DNA from: JAWXCF01 sp034440515
Lineage (GTDB): Bacteria; Bacteroidota; Bacteroidia; CAILMK01
Direction: 5' to 3'
Assembly: GCA_034440515.1 (NCBI GenBank)
Contig: JAWXCF010000023.1
Coordinates: 1-15,730 of the forward strand
Length of the DNA: 15,730 nt
The notes under the pieces are model-generated. The model worked only from the letters and a program-made list of their open reading frames with translations, was not told the origin of the DNA and did no database searches. This document shows, piece by piece, positions 1-7,825 of this stretch; positions within the stretch are counted from its first letter, which is position 1, and every line of letters begins with the position of its first letter. A program made the translations under genes and the position numbers.

Positions 1-2460
1 AAGCATATCTTTTCCCATTTGCCCTAGGTTTAGCTTAATAACTGGCTTTTCTACAGTACCACTTATGTCAGCTAAAACCTTAATAGTCTCACCAATTGGC
101 ACCTTAATTCCTGTACCAGAGAGAGTAGCATTTAAATTACTTTGCACTTGATTTTTTACTAAAGTTGAAGGTAACACAATTTCCATCGTGTATTTCAATG
201 TTTTATCTAGTCCACTGCTACCTATTACACTAAAATTCGCTTTATCAATATTAAATTTTACTGGTTCTTTTAGGTTAATCCTGCCGTCTGAAATGTAGTA
301 TGAAGGTTTAATACCTGTTAATACAATTTTATCAAAGCTTGAAATTCCAAGTTTTTCGCCCAATTGCTTCATAGGTAAATAGTTTGAAAGTTCTGCTTTA
401 TCTATTTTTAGGAAGCCATTGCTGGTTAACTGAGAAAGTATAGGCATAAAACCTTCAGCTAAAGGTGAACTAAACATTATTTCACCATCAAATGACCCAG
501 CTAAGTTTTTTGTAATACTCGCATATTTCTGTACCATAGGAATTTGAGCAAACATTTGTTGAAAGCCTAGGTGGCTAATATTAAATTTAAAATTATTTAA
601 TTCTGGTTTCTTTGAATTAGATGCATCAAATATTCCACTCAATTTCATATCTGCACCCAGCATTTGCAGGCTTGTATTCAATATTTCAAGTTTTTCATTC
701 TTAAGAATTATAAACCCCTGGAAATTATCTATTATGTAACTCTCGTATAGGATTTTACCAATAGTACTATTAAATGTAAAATCAATATTCTTTGGCAAGC
801 TAAATACTTCTACATCAGCCACAGGCTGTTTATTGGTCTGATTTGCTGCCACTACTTTTGATGCAGGAGTTTCTGTTGCAGTAGCTGGTAACAATTCATT
901 TATATCCATTAGTTTACTGTTCATTGTCAGTTTACCTACTAGCGGTGAGCCTTTTAGTGCATAACCTAAATAGTTATTAAAATAACCTTTAGCGTTGATA
1001 TCAGACTTGCCGAATATCATATTTAGCTCTTGCAATTCTAAATTATTAGGATTGAATTTTAAACCAGCCCTAGATATATTAATTGGAACTGGACTAACTT
1101 TATCATCTGCATATTTGAATTGATTTATATTTACTGTGCCAACTGCATTAAATGATTCATAGTTACCCTTTTCTGCAGCACTTTGAGTTCCTTTTATTGC
1201 TACATCTAAATCAATAATGCCGTCTAAAGTAGTAGATTTATTTAAAGGTATAAACTCTCTAAATTTAGCCAACACTATTTTCGCTTTTGCTTTTAAATCT
1301 ATATATGGATCTGTTAACAACTGTTTTACTATTAAGTCCATAGCAAATGGATCATTTGCCATTTTACCGTTCAGTATAGCAGCAATGGTCATATTATCTA
1401 GATTTCCTTGATTGTGCTTTATATTGGCTTTTAGATTCACCCCATCTACACCTGCTGGTAGGCTGGCGTATTTGAAAGAACCATTTTCTATCAACATATT
1501 TATATTGAATGCAGGATACTCTGTTGCATTATAGGTACCCCTAAAGTTACCGTCAATACCAAATTTTCCTTTGGCACTTAAGTCCTTAAAACTAGATTGG
1601 TATAGGGTAGGTATAAGACTTAAAAAATTCTTAAAATCAGATTTTTTTGTTTCAAATTTTAAGTCTGTCGTAATATCATCTCCTTTTAATTGTGCAAACC
1701 CATTAAAACCTAATTCTAAGTCATTTATCTTTAGCACATTTTCTTTGAATGAATATTTGGACTGGCCCATATCTATATTTAATACTGCATTTAAATTAGT
1801 TTTAACTTGGCTTAAGTAATTCACACCACCATAGCCAAATGACAACTGTTCTATTGTCGTTTCAGTAATTAAATCATACACTACATCATCAAAATTTCCT
1901 GTGCCTGAATGTTTCATATTCACCACTTTAGCTTGCATTCCCAGTAGCTTGTCATCATAAACAATGTACGCATTCTCAATAGAATATTTTTTTAGTGATA
2001 GTTTAAACTTTGAACTCGTATCAGTTAGTTGTTTATTAGTCGGGGTAGTATCAGTTTTGGTAATGTTATAATTTGCTTGTCCATCTGCTAGTGTATGAAT
2101 TTTTATTTTTGGTCGAATTAAGGCAATTTTCTTAATGTCATAATGCTCTCCCTTTATCACACTCATTAAATCAAGCGTTAGGTCTATTTTCTCAGCACTA
2201 ATTAGGGTATCACCTAAAAAAGGTTCTACGTTTACTACCTTTAGTTTGGATATACCTATACTTATATCAGGAAATGATTTGAATAGCGTGATGCTAATAT
2301 CATTATCAAAATCCAAATTAGCATTAAGCTGTTTATTAGCCTCTTTCTTTCCTAATTCTACTAATTTACCCTTGTAAATTATAGGTATTACTATTGCGGC
2401 ACCTACTATCAAGACAATTAATATAATTAAACCAAGGAATATTCTTTTTGCGATTTTCAT
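1..2460 (-). CDS. AsmA-like family envelope protein (3' end outside the window)
   Basis: I read an uninterrupted frame of 820 codons from an ATG at 2460 to the window edge, so the C-terminus is missing. The protein opens with a short basic N-terminus (MKIAKRIF) followed by one hydrophobic segment at about residues 8-27, consistent with an inner-membrane anchor or uncleaved signal. The rest is a long, beta-rich, low-cysteine sequence of amphipathic strands with recurring motifs such as 'GADMKLSGIFD' and, at the visible end, 'GTVEKPVIKLNLG', which are typical of AsmA-like repeats and their C-terminal domain. A Thr/Ala/Lys/Gln-rich linker lies near residues 520-545. AsmA/TamB/YhdP-type proteins span the periplasm and are linked to outer-membrane assembly and lipid transport; the role here is inferred from the family only. 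The gene is divergent from dnaX and appears to have its own promoter. Confidence 0.82.
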   Translation of the reverse strand, partial: MKIAKRIFLGLIILIVLIVGAAIVIPIIYKGKLVELGKKEANKQLNANLDFDNDISITLFKSFPDISIGISKLKVVNVEPFLGDTLISAEKIDLTLDLMSVIKGEHYDIKKIALIRPKIKIHTLADGQANYNITKTDTTPTNKQLTDTSSKFKLSLKKYSIENAYIVYDDKLLGMQAKVVNMKHSGTGNFDDVVYDLITETTIEQLSFGYGGVNYLSQVKTNLNAVLNIDMGQSKYSFKENVLKINDLELGFNGFAQLKGDDITTDLKFETKKSDFKNFLSLIPTLYQSSFKDLSAKGKFGIDGNFRGTYNATEYPAFNINMLIENGSFKYASLPAGVDGVNLKANIKHNQGNLDNMTIAAILNGKMANDPFAMDLIVKQLLTDPYIDLKAKAKIVLAKFREFIPLNKSTTLDGIIDLDVAIKGTQSAAEKGNYESFNAVGTVNINQFKYADDKVSPVPINISRAGLKFNPNNLELQELNMIFGKSDINAKGYFNNYLGYALKGSPLVGKLTMNSKLMDINELLPATATETPASKVVAANQTNKQPVADVEVFSLPKNIDFTFNSTIGKILYESYIIDNFQGFIILKNEKLEILNTSLQMLGADMKLSGIFDASNSKKPELNNFKFNISHLGFQQMFAQIPMVQKYASITKNLAGSFDGEIMFSSPLAEGFMPILSQLTSNGFLKIDKAELSNYLPMKQLGEKLGISSFDKIVLTGIKPSYYISDGRINLKEPVKFNIDKANFSVIGSSGLDKTLKYTMEIVLPSTLVKNQVQSNLNATLSGTGIKVPIGETIKVLADISGTVEKPVIKLNLGQMGKDML

Positions 2461-2486
2461 AATAATTGTTATGCATTTTCCAATTT

Positions 2487-2494
2487 CAAAATTA
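2487..2494 (-). promoter_or_regulatory. Candidate Bacteroidota -7 box for the AsmA-like gene
   Basis: Read on the minus strand, this is TAATTTTG, matching the Bacteroidota -7 consensus TAnnTTTG, 26 bp upstream of the AsmA-like ATG. I see no TTG/TTTG -33 element at the usual 17-23 bp spacing; a TTTG occurs at 14 bp, which is too close. In such AT-rich DNA the match could be chance. Confidence 0.3.
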
Positions 2495-2532
2495 ATCAAC
2501 AACAGAAACAAATCTTAACTATTGATTAAGTA

Positions 2533-2540
2533 TATGTTTG
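2533..2540 (+). promoter_or_regulatory. Candidate Bacteroidota -7 box upstream of dnaX
   Basis: TATGTTTG matches TAnnTTTG and lies about 86 bp upstream of the dnaX ATG in the 166-bp divergent intergenic region. No convincing -33 TTG is present upstream. If used, the leader would be about 75-80 nt and would include a 13-codon mini-ORF at 2583-2624. Confidence 0.3.
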
Positions 2541-2626
2541 ACGATATATATACTATTATTGTTGGAATCATTCCCCTAAATAATGAACGAAGAATCAAAA
2601 ACCACTAACTTGCGAGTCATTTAAAA

Positions 2627-3769
2627 ATGGAGCAGGGAGTTATTAATTTTACCGTATCAGCACGAAAATATCGTCCTGCAACTTTCAGCACTGTATTGGG
2701 GCAAGAGCCTGTTACCAACAGTTTGAAGAACGCTATAAAATCCAGTCACTTAGGTCACGCATTACTTTTTTGCGGTCCACGTGGAGTAGGTAAGACAACT
2801 TGTGCAAGGATATTAGCTAAAGCGCTGAATTGTGAGAATTTATCTGAAGATGGAGAGCCTTGTGGCATTTGTAATTCTTGTGTAACAGCGCAAAATCAGC
2901 AAAGCTTCAATATATATGAATTAGATGCAGCCTCAAATAATAGTGTTGAAGACATTAGAGCACTGAATGATCAAGTTCGTTTTGCGCCACAGTCAGGTAA
3001 GTATAAAGTATATATTATAGATGAGGTTCATATGTTGAGCCAAGCTGCATTTAATGCATTCCTAAAGACACTAGAGGAACCACCATCTTATGCTAAATTT
3101 ATACTGGCAACTACTGAGAAGCATAAAATATTGCCGACCATTTTAAGCAGGTGTCAAGTTTATGATTTTAGGCGAATCAGTATTAAATATGCCATAGAGC
3201 AATTAATAGACATTTGCAATAAGGAGGGTATAAGCTACGAGGAAACAGCTCTTCACATTATAGCACAAAAGGCAGACGGTGCTATGAGAGATGCACTATC
3301 AATATTTGATAGGGTTATCAGCTTTACAGGTAAATCTATTAATTATCAAGACGTTATACAACAATTGAATGTATTAGACTACGACTATTACTTTAAGCTT
3401 TGCGATTATTTTTTAGCCTCAGATTTAGCAGAAGTAATGTTGTTATTTAATGAAATTCTTGACAAAGGTTTTGATGCAGGTCATTTTTTAACTGGTATAA
3501 GTGAACACATTAGAAATTTAATGATGTGTAAGAATGCAAATACCACGCAATTGCTAGAAATGAGCGAGGGTACTCAGGTATTGTATATTGATCAGGCAAA
3601 GAAATTCAACTTAGATTGGATAATTTCTGGGTTAAACATCATTAATCAATTTGATGTGAATTTCAAAACAGCTAGGAATCAAAGGCTTCACGTTGAAATG
3701 GCTCTAATGAAACTATGTTATTTGCATCAAGCATTGACAGTAGAAGAGCTAATTGAAAAAAAAAACTAA
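2627..3769 (+). CDS. dnaX: DNA polymerase III subunit gamma/tau, zero-frame product (gamma-like form)
   Basis: This 380-residue protein is the clamp-loader ATPase of the replicative polymerase. Visible hallmarks are the 'SARKYRP' N-terminus, Walker A GPRGVGKT at residues 50-57, a zinc-binding Cys set at C69, C79, C82 and C85, Walker B 'VYIIDEVHML' with D132-E133, and the S174-R175-C176 arginine-finger motif. Helical domain III follows and ends near residue 370. The zero frame then runs through ten A residues and stops at UAA 3767-3769, giving a tail of E-K-K-N. Domains I-III, which suffice for clamp loading, are therefore complete, while the tau-specific domains that contact the polymerase and helicase are encoded downstream in the -1 frame. 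A frame change in the A run would give a fusion of about 569 residues ending at 4335, a normal length for DnaX. The ATG at 2627 fits the family N-terminus. Confidence 0.93.
   Translation: MEQGVINFTVSARKYRPATFSTVLGQEPVTNSLKNAIKSSHLGHALLFCGPRGVGKTTCARILAKALNCENLSEDGEPCGICNSCVTAQNQQSFNIYELDAASNNSVEDIRALNDQVRFAPQSGKYKVYIIDEVHMLSQAAFNAFLKTLEEPPSYAKFILATTEKHKILPTILSRCQVYDFRRISIKYAIEQLIDICNKEGISYEETALHIIAQKADGAMRDALSIFDRVISFTGKSINYQDVIQQLNVLDYDYYFKLCDYFLASDLAEVMLLFNEILDKGFDAGHFLTGISEHIRNLMMCKNANTTQLLEMSEGTQVLYIDQAKKFNLDWIISGLNIINQFDVNFKTARNQRLHVEMALMKLCYLHQALTVEELIEKKN
3756..3766 (+). promoter_or_regulatory. A10 slippery sequence, candidate dnaX recoding site
   Basis: Ten consecutive A residues (3756-3765) are followed by CUAA, where UAA is the zero-frame stop. 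In the zero frame the codons are GAA AAA AAA AAC UAA, so two overlapping -1 slippery heptamers, A AAA AAA (3757-3763) and A AAA AAC (3760-3766), are both correctly phased. The downstream open frame is -1, reachable either by a -1 ribosomal slip or by insertion of one extra A during transcription, as described for the A9 run of Thermus dnaX. I see no strong stem-loop just downstream, and a purine stretch (GAAGAG, about 10 nt upstream) is only weakly Shine-Dalgarno-like, which favours transcriptional slippage if the site is real. Confidence 0.6.
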
Positions 3770-4335
3770 AGATTCAATCTCTAAGCCCCTCTAAAAGAAC
3801 ACAATCTACAGTAATTGAAGTAGCTAGCACTGAAGGTACACAACCCAAAAAGGTAAATACTACGCCTAAAAGCATTTCATCTTTTAATAGAGAGGAGTTA
3901 TTAAACACTGCAAATTTGGCCTTAGCTGAAAACAAGCAAAATGAGGCTCTAAACATAGAAAGCTTTCATCCCATTTCAATAGAGGTGTTTTTACCTGTTT
4001 GGCATTCTTTCTTTAAGAAAGTAGATGCCTACTCTTTAGTTACGGCTAAAAACATATTTGTACCAGAAGTAAATGACAGAGGCGAAGTAGTTATAAGATC
4101 TTCGCACGAAACCCTAAATGCACAATTAGAACGTAATAAGAGGCAGTTAATAGAGACTTTTATTAACCTAAATATACCCGTTCCTAAAATATTCATCATA
4201 TTTGATGAGAGCCTGACAGACAGAAAGGTAGAAGGTATGCCTTTGACTGATGGAGAGCTAATTCAAAAATTATTAGATGAAGACGAAGTCTTTAGAGATT
4301 TGTTTAACCGTTTGGGGCTTAAACCTAGTTCTTAG
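3757..4335 (+). CDS. dnaX: DnaX tau-specific C-terminal region, -1 frame
   Basis: This frame opens within the A run (an in-frame TGA lies at 3754-3756) and ends at TAG 4333-4335, adding about 192 residues to the dnaX core. It begins with a Lys/Ser/Thr/Pro-rich linker of about 60 residues, as expected between DnaX domain III and the C-terminal part, then a folded region with the pattern W-x-x-F ('VWHSFFKKVD'), beta strands ('EVVIRSSHETLNAQL'), a helix with 'RNKRQLIETFINL', and a terminal 'FRDLFNRLGL'. This resembles the C-terminal region of Bacteroidota gamma/tau proteins. There is no plausible independent start near its 5' end; the first usual alternative, TTG at 3916, falls inside the linker. 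It is best read as the second half of dnaX, joined by frameshift, not as a separate gene. Confidence 0.85.
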   Translation, partial: KKKLKIQSLSPSKRTQSTVIEVASTEGTQPKKVNTTPKSISSFNREELLNTANLALAENKQNEALNIESFHPISIEVFLPVWHSFFKKVDAYSLVTAKNIFVPEVNDRGEVVIRSSHETLNAQLERNKRQLIETFINLNIPVPKIFIIFDESLTDRKVEGMPLTDGELIQKLLDEDEVFRDLFNRLGLKPSS

Positions 4336-4370
4336 TCTTTAGTTACCGTACATTATCAACCACCTAAGTT

Positions 4371-4378
4371 TACCTTTG
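4371..4378 (+). promoter_or_regulatory. Candidate Bacteroidota -7 box for trxB-uppP
   Basis: TACCTTTG is a full match to TAnnTTTG, 32 bp upstream of the trxB ATG, in a 75-bp gap that follows the tau stop codon. A transcription start would fall near 4385, leaving a leader of roughly 25 nt. No clear TTG is seen at the -33 position. Confidence 0.45.
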
Positions 4379-4410
4379 CAACATTATTTAGTTGTAGATA
4401 AAGTTTAGAA

Positions 4411-5358
4411 ATGGAAAGAATTAAAGTATTAATTATAGGTTCAGGACCAGCAGGCTATACTGCTGCCATATATGCAGCTCGTGCAGACTTAAAACCAGTA
4501 ATGTACACAGGCACCCAACCAGGAGGTCAATTAACAATTACCACTGAAGTTGACAATTACCCAGGCTATCCTGATGGCATACAAGGACCAGAAATGATGG
4601 AACATTTCAGAAAGCAAGCAGAACGTTTTGGTACAGATATAAGAAATGGAATGGTTACCGCAGTAGAATTACACGGTGACATTAAAAAAGTTACAATAGA
4701 CGAGGAACATACTGTTGAAGCAGAAACGGTTATAATCTCTACTGGTGCATCAGCTAAATGGTTAGGCCTAGAGAGTGAACAGCGACTGAATGGATATGGA
4801 GTAAGTGCCTGCGCTGTATGTGATGGTTTTTTCTATATAGGACAAGACGTGGCTATAGTAGGTGGTGGAGACACTGCCGCAGAGGAAGCATCATACTTAT
4901 CTAAATTATGTACCAATGTACATATGATTGTTCGAAGAGGTGAGTTGCGTGCCAGCAAAGCAATGCAGCATAGGGTAAAGAATTTGCAAAATATTCATAT
5001 TCACTGGAATTCTGAAACAGTAGAAGTTTTGGGCGAAAATGGTGTAACTGGAGTGAAAATAAGAAATGTAGATACCCAACAAGAAGAGGTTCTAGACGTT
5101 CACGGTTTCTTTGTGGCGATAGGGCATAAACCCAATACCGATATATTTAAAGGAATGCTAGAAATGGACGAGACTGGCTATCTTCTTACCAAGCCTGGCA
5201 CCAGCTTTACCAATATAGAAGGTGTGTTTGCCTGCGGAGACGTTCAAGATAAGACTTACAGACAAGCTGTTACTGCAGCTGGCTCTGGGTGTATGGCTGC
5301 TTTAGATGCAGAACGTTATTTAGTGATTAAAGAAACTGATCACGAAATGGTTGAATAA
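4411..5358 (+). CDS. trxB: Thioredoxin reductase (NADPH), flavoprotein
   Basis: This 315-residue protein has the standard length and motifs of low-molecular-weight bacterial thioredoxin reductase, which transfers electrons from NADPH through FAD to thioredoxin in the cytoplasm. The FAD-binding Rossmann motif GSGPAG is at residues 10-15, the redox-active disulfide C134-A-V-C137 sits in 'CAVCDGFF', the second nucleotide-binding motif GGGDTA is at 151-156, and the 'VRRGELRASK' segment supplies the arginines expected to bind the NADPH 2'-phosphate. The C-terminal 'FACGDVQD' is the conserved FAD-contacting motif. A candidate promoter lies just upstream. The uppP start follows after 42 bp on the same strand, so the two may be co-transcribed. 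Nothing in the sequence looks degenerate. Confidence 0.97.
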   Translation: MERIKVLIIGSGPAGYTAAIYAARADLKPVMYTGTQPGGQLTITTEVDNYPGYPDGIQGPEMMEHFRKQAERFGTDIRNGMVTAVELHGDIKKVTIDEEHTVEAETVIISTGASAKWLGLESEQRLNGYGVSACAVCDGFFYIGQDVAIVGGGDTAAEEASYLSKLCTNVHMIVRRGELRASKAMQHRVKNLQNIHIHWNSETVEVLGENGVTGVKIRNVDTQQEEVLDVHGFFVAIGHKPNTDIFKGMLEMDETGYLLTKPGTSFTNIEGVFACGDVQDKTYRQAVTAAGSGCMAALDAERYLVIKETDHEMVE

Positions 5359-5400
5359 ACAAAAGCAACACTAATAAAAACATAAATTTTACGACATACA

Positions 5401-6219
5401 ATGACTATAATAGAAGCAATAATACTGGGTATAGTAGAGGGTGTTACTGAGTTTTTACCCATTTCTAGTACAGGCCACTTGGTTATTACTAGTAGCATTA
5501 TGGGCATTGAAGCTGACAATTTCACAAAATTGTTTACTGTTGCTGTGCAATTGGGAGCAATTTTATCAGTATTGGTAATGTATTGGCGTCGATTTTTACA
5601 ATCAATACCATTCTATGTTAAAATTATAGTTGCAGCAGTTCCTGCACTTGCTGCGGGTCTATTACTTGGTGATCGAATAGATGCGTTTTTAGAAAATCCT
5701 TTGGGTATTGCATTTGCACTTTTGTTAGGTGGTATAGTTTTGATATTTATCGATAAGTTATTTCCAGAGTCTAACACAGACAAGCACCTTACAGATTCAC
5801 AAGAATTAGACGAAAAGCCTGATTTGAAGACAGCATTTATAATTGGTGTATTCCAATGTTTAGCTTTGTTCCCAGGAGTAAGTAGGTCAGCATCTAGTAT
5901 TATTGGAGGAATGACACAAAAGCTAACCCGTAGGCAAGCAGCAGAATTCTCATTCTTTTTAGCTGTGCCGACTATGTTTGCAGCAACTGCTTATAAATTG
6001 TTAAAGTATTTAAAAGAAGGAAACAAGTTATCAACTCGCGATATTGAAATACTAGCTATTGGTAACCTTGTTGCATTTATAGTTGCTATGTTAGCTATTA
6101 GGTTTTTTATAAATTATCTAAGTAAAAAGGGATTTAAAGTATTTGGTTATTACAGAATCGTAATTGGACTTATCATAATTGGCTTGTATTACTCTGGATA
6201 CAATTTACAGATTATCTAA
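5401..6219 (+). CDS. uppP: Undecaprenyl-diphosphatase UppP (BacA family)
   Basis: This integral membrane enzyme of 272 residues dephosphorylates undecaprenyl diphosphate to regenerate the lipid carrier for peptidoglycan and surface glycan synthesis, and confers bacitracin tolerance in other species. The first signature, 'EGVTEFLPISSTGHLVI', contains E13, E17, S23 and H26, equivalent to the catalytic E17/E21/S27/H30 set of E. coli UppP. The second signature, 'FPGVSRSASSIIGG', provides R162, equivalent to E. coli R174. About seven or eight hydrophobic segments surround these motifs, and a hydrophilic loop at about 120-145 separates the two halves. It starts 42 bp after trxB with no obvious promoter between them, so co-transcription with trxB is likely. 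Confidence 0.96.
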   Translation: MTIIEAIILGIVEGVTEFLPISSTGHLVITSSIMGIEADNFTKLFTVAVQLGAILSVLVMYWRRFLQSIPFYVKIIVAAVPALAAGLLLGDRIDAFLENPLGIAFALLLGGIVLIFIDKLFPESNTDKHLTDSQELDEKPDLKTAFIIGVFQCLALFPGVSRSASSIIGGMTQKLTRRQAAEFSFFLAVPTMFAATAYKLLKYLKEGNKLSTRDIEILAIGNLVAFIVAMLAIRFFINYLSKKGFKVFGYYRIVIGLIIIGLYYSGYNLQII

Positions 6220-6241
6220 TTCTTACTTTACCAAAATAGAT

Positions 6242-6271
6242 AAGCTTAACCAATACTTTTGCGTTAATCTT
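6242..6271 (+). repeat. Imperfect inverted repeat between uppP and mgtE
   Basis: AAGcTTAAC (6242-6250) pairs with GTTAAtCTT (6263-6271), eight of nine positions, across a 12-nt loop, and is followed by TCTTTG. It could be a weak terminator for uppP or a regulatory hairpin. A second, smaller repeat follows immediately: CTTTGA (6273-6278) with TCAAAG (6289-6294). In AT-rich DNA, both may be chance. Confidence 0.25.
6254..6261 (+). promoter_or_regulatory. Candidate -7 box for mgtE
   Basis: TACTTTTG matches TAnnTTTG in the 116-bp gap between uppP and mgtE, about 74 bp upstream of the mgtE ATG. It lacks a visible TTG -33 partner. It lies inside the loop of an imperfect inverted repeat (6242-6271), so a role in termination of uppP is an alternative for this stretch. 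Confidence 0.3.
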
Positions 6272-6335
6272 TCTTTGATAGTATAAATTCAAAGGCACCT
6301 TTTCTTAAAATGTAGTAAATAAATCATTAAAATAA

Positions 6336-7718
6336 ATGCGCAGCGAAATTTATGAAACGGACATCTCAGGATGGTTAGAACGTAGGGATAAAGAAGAAAT
6401 TCGCGAAGCATTAGCTGATGTCCCCGTTACAGATATAGCTGAAATATTAAATGATGTAAAGACAAATGTCGATGCTCTCTTTATATTTTATGCCCTACAT
6501 AGAAATCAGAGTGTTGAGGTATTTGATTACTTAGAGTTAGGATTTCAAAAATACCTTTTAGGGGTATTGCCCCACCCGAGAATAGCAGAACTTTTAAATG
6601 AAATGTCTGCAGATGACAGGACTTCATTGCTTGAAGAACTTGATGCATTAACGCTGTCACTAATGGTGAGCCTACTAAGTAATAATGAACGGGCAATTGC
6701 CTTAAAATTACTTGGTTATCCTGAGGATAGTATTGGTCGTATAATGACACCTGATTTTATTACAATAAAACCAGACTGGACAGTAAAAGATGCTCAAGAA
6801 TACATAAGAAAGTACGGTAAAGATTCAGAAACCCTAAATATAATATATGTAGTAGATGAAAAGGGTAAGTTGCTAGACGACATTAAAATAAGAGAGTTTT
6901 TATTGTCTTCACCAAATGCTTATGTCCAGACCTTAATGAATTATCAGGTATCTGCATTATTGGTAAATGATGACCAAGAGACTATTGTAGATAAATTTAA
7001 ATCAACAGATAGAAGTGCTTTACCAGTTATAGATCAAGACGGAATTTTGCTTGGGATTGTAACGATAGATGATGCACTAGATATAGCTGAAGAAGAAAAC
7101 ACTGAAGATATACAAAAATTAGGAGCTGTTGAGGCATTAGATGAACCCTATTTAGAAATAGCACTGCATAGAATGATAAACAAAAGGGCAGGTTGGCTTA
7201 TAGTATTATTTTTTGGCGAGATGTTAACTGCTACAGCTATGAGCTATTTTGAGGGTCAAATAGAGAAAGCAGTGGTTCTATCTTTATTTATCCCCCTTAT
7301 TATATCTAGTGGTGGTAATACTGGTTCACAGGCAGCAACATTGATTATTAGGGCTATGGCTTTGGGCGAGGTGACAATTAGCGATTGGATTAGGGTAATG
7401 AAACGAGAAATATTATCTGGTTTAGCATTAGGTGGATTTCTAGGTGTATTAGGTTTTATTAGAATTGGAATATGGGGGTATTTCTTTGGATCTTATGGGG
7501 AACATTGGTCTTTAATTGGTTTAACAGTTGGCTTTAGTTTATTAGGAGTCGTGCTATGGGGAACTATTAGTGGTAGTATGTTGCCTATTATTTTAAAGAA
7601 ACTTGGCTTAGACCCTGCTACTTCATCGGCACCCTTTGTTGCTACACTTGTTGATGTAACTGGATTGGTAATATATTTTACCATCGCTATGTCTGTATTA
7701 GGTGGAATATTATTGTAA
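6336..7718 (+). CDS. mgtE: Magnesium transporter MgtE
   Basis: This 460-residue protein matches the full three-part architecture of MgtE, a dimeric Mg2+ channel gated by cytoplasmic Mg2+. An acidic helical N domain occupies about residues 1-130, with 'MSADDRTSLLEEL' typical of its repeats. Two CBS domains span about 135-255 ('IMTPDFITIKPDWTV' and the second ending 'GIVTIDDALDIAEEE'). Five hydrophobic segments from about 280 to the end form the pore, with the family signature 'PLIISSGGNTGSQAATLIIR'. The terminal helix carries 'TLVDVTG', where D440 corresponds to the pore aspartate of Thermus MgtE. The uppP-mgtE gap of 116 bp is too short for an M-box riboswitch plus expression platform, and I see none. 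Confidence 0.96.
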   Translation: MRSEIYETDISGWLERRDKEEIREALADVPVTDIAEILNDVKTNVDALFIFYALHRNQSVEVFDYLELGFQKYLLGVLPHPRIAELLNEMSADDRTSLLEELDALTLSLMVSLLSNNERAIALKLLGYPEDSIGRIMTPDFITIKPDWTVKDAQEYIRKYGKDSETLNIIYVVDEKGKLLDDIKIREFLLSSPNAYVQTLMNYQVSALLVNDDQETIVDKFKSTDRSALPVIDQDGILLGIVTIDDALDIAEEENTEDIQKLGAVEALDEPYLEIALHRMINKRAGWLIVLFFGEMLTATAMSYFEGQIEKAVVLSLFIPLIISSGGNTGSQAATLIIRAMALGEVTISDWIRVMKREILSGLALGGFLGVLGFIRIGIWGYFFGSYGEHWSLIGLTVGFSLLGVVLWGTISGSMLPIILKKLGLDPATSSAPFVATLVDVTGLVIYFTIAMSVLGGILL

Positions 7719-7760
7719 AGTAAGTTTTTTAGTCAAAACACATTTTTTACTTTATTTTTA
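7717..7760 (+). terminator. Possible intrinsic terminator after mgtE
   Basis: AAAGTAA (7717-7723, overlapping the mgtE stop) pairs with TTACTTT (7747-7753), and an inner GTTTT...AAAAC stem closes over a short loop. The right arm is followed by ATTTTTA. The stem is AT-rich and bulged, so termination strength is uncertain. Confidence 0.35.
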
Positions 7761-7825
7761 CCTCTTTAATTTTCAATTTTTTTTTACACCCTTTATACTA
7801 GCTTAGGCTAATTGGGTATTTTAAT

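Noticed and set aside
1217..1819. Plus-strand open frames of 64 and 82 codons inside the AsmA-like gene
   Set aside because: They lie antisense to a continuous 820-codon frame with clear AsmA-like character and show no recognisable protein features of their own.
3774..3956. Minus-strand 60-codon frame across the dnaX linker
   Set aside because: It overlaps the -1 frame that encodes the DnaX linker and looks like a shadow frame; no motif supports it.
3916..4335. A separate gene starting at TTG 3916
   Set aside because: The same frame is open back to the A run at 3757 and supplies the linker and C-terminal region that the zero-frame DnaX lacks, so it is better read as the second part of dnaX.
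6220..6335. M-box magnesium riboswitch upstream of mgtE
   Set aside because: The gap is 116 bp and lacks the conserved helices and length of an M-box.
6481..6750. Minus-strand 89-codon frame inside mgtE
   Set aside because: It is antisense to the MgtE N domain and start of the CBS region, which are well supported; no independent features are visible.
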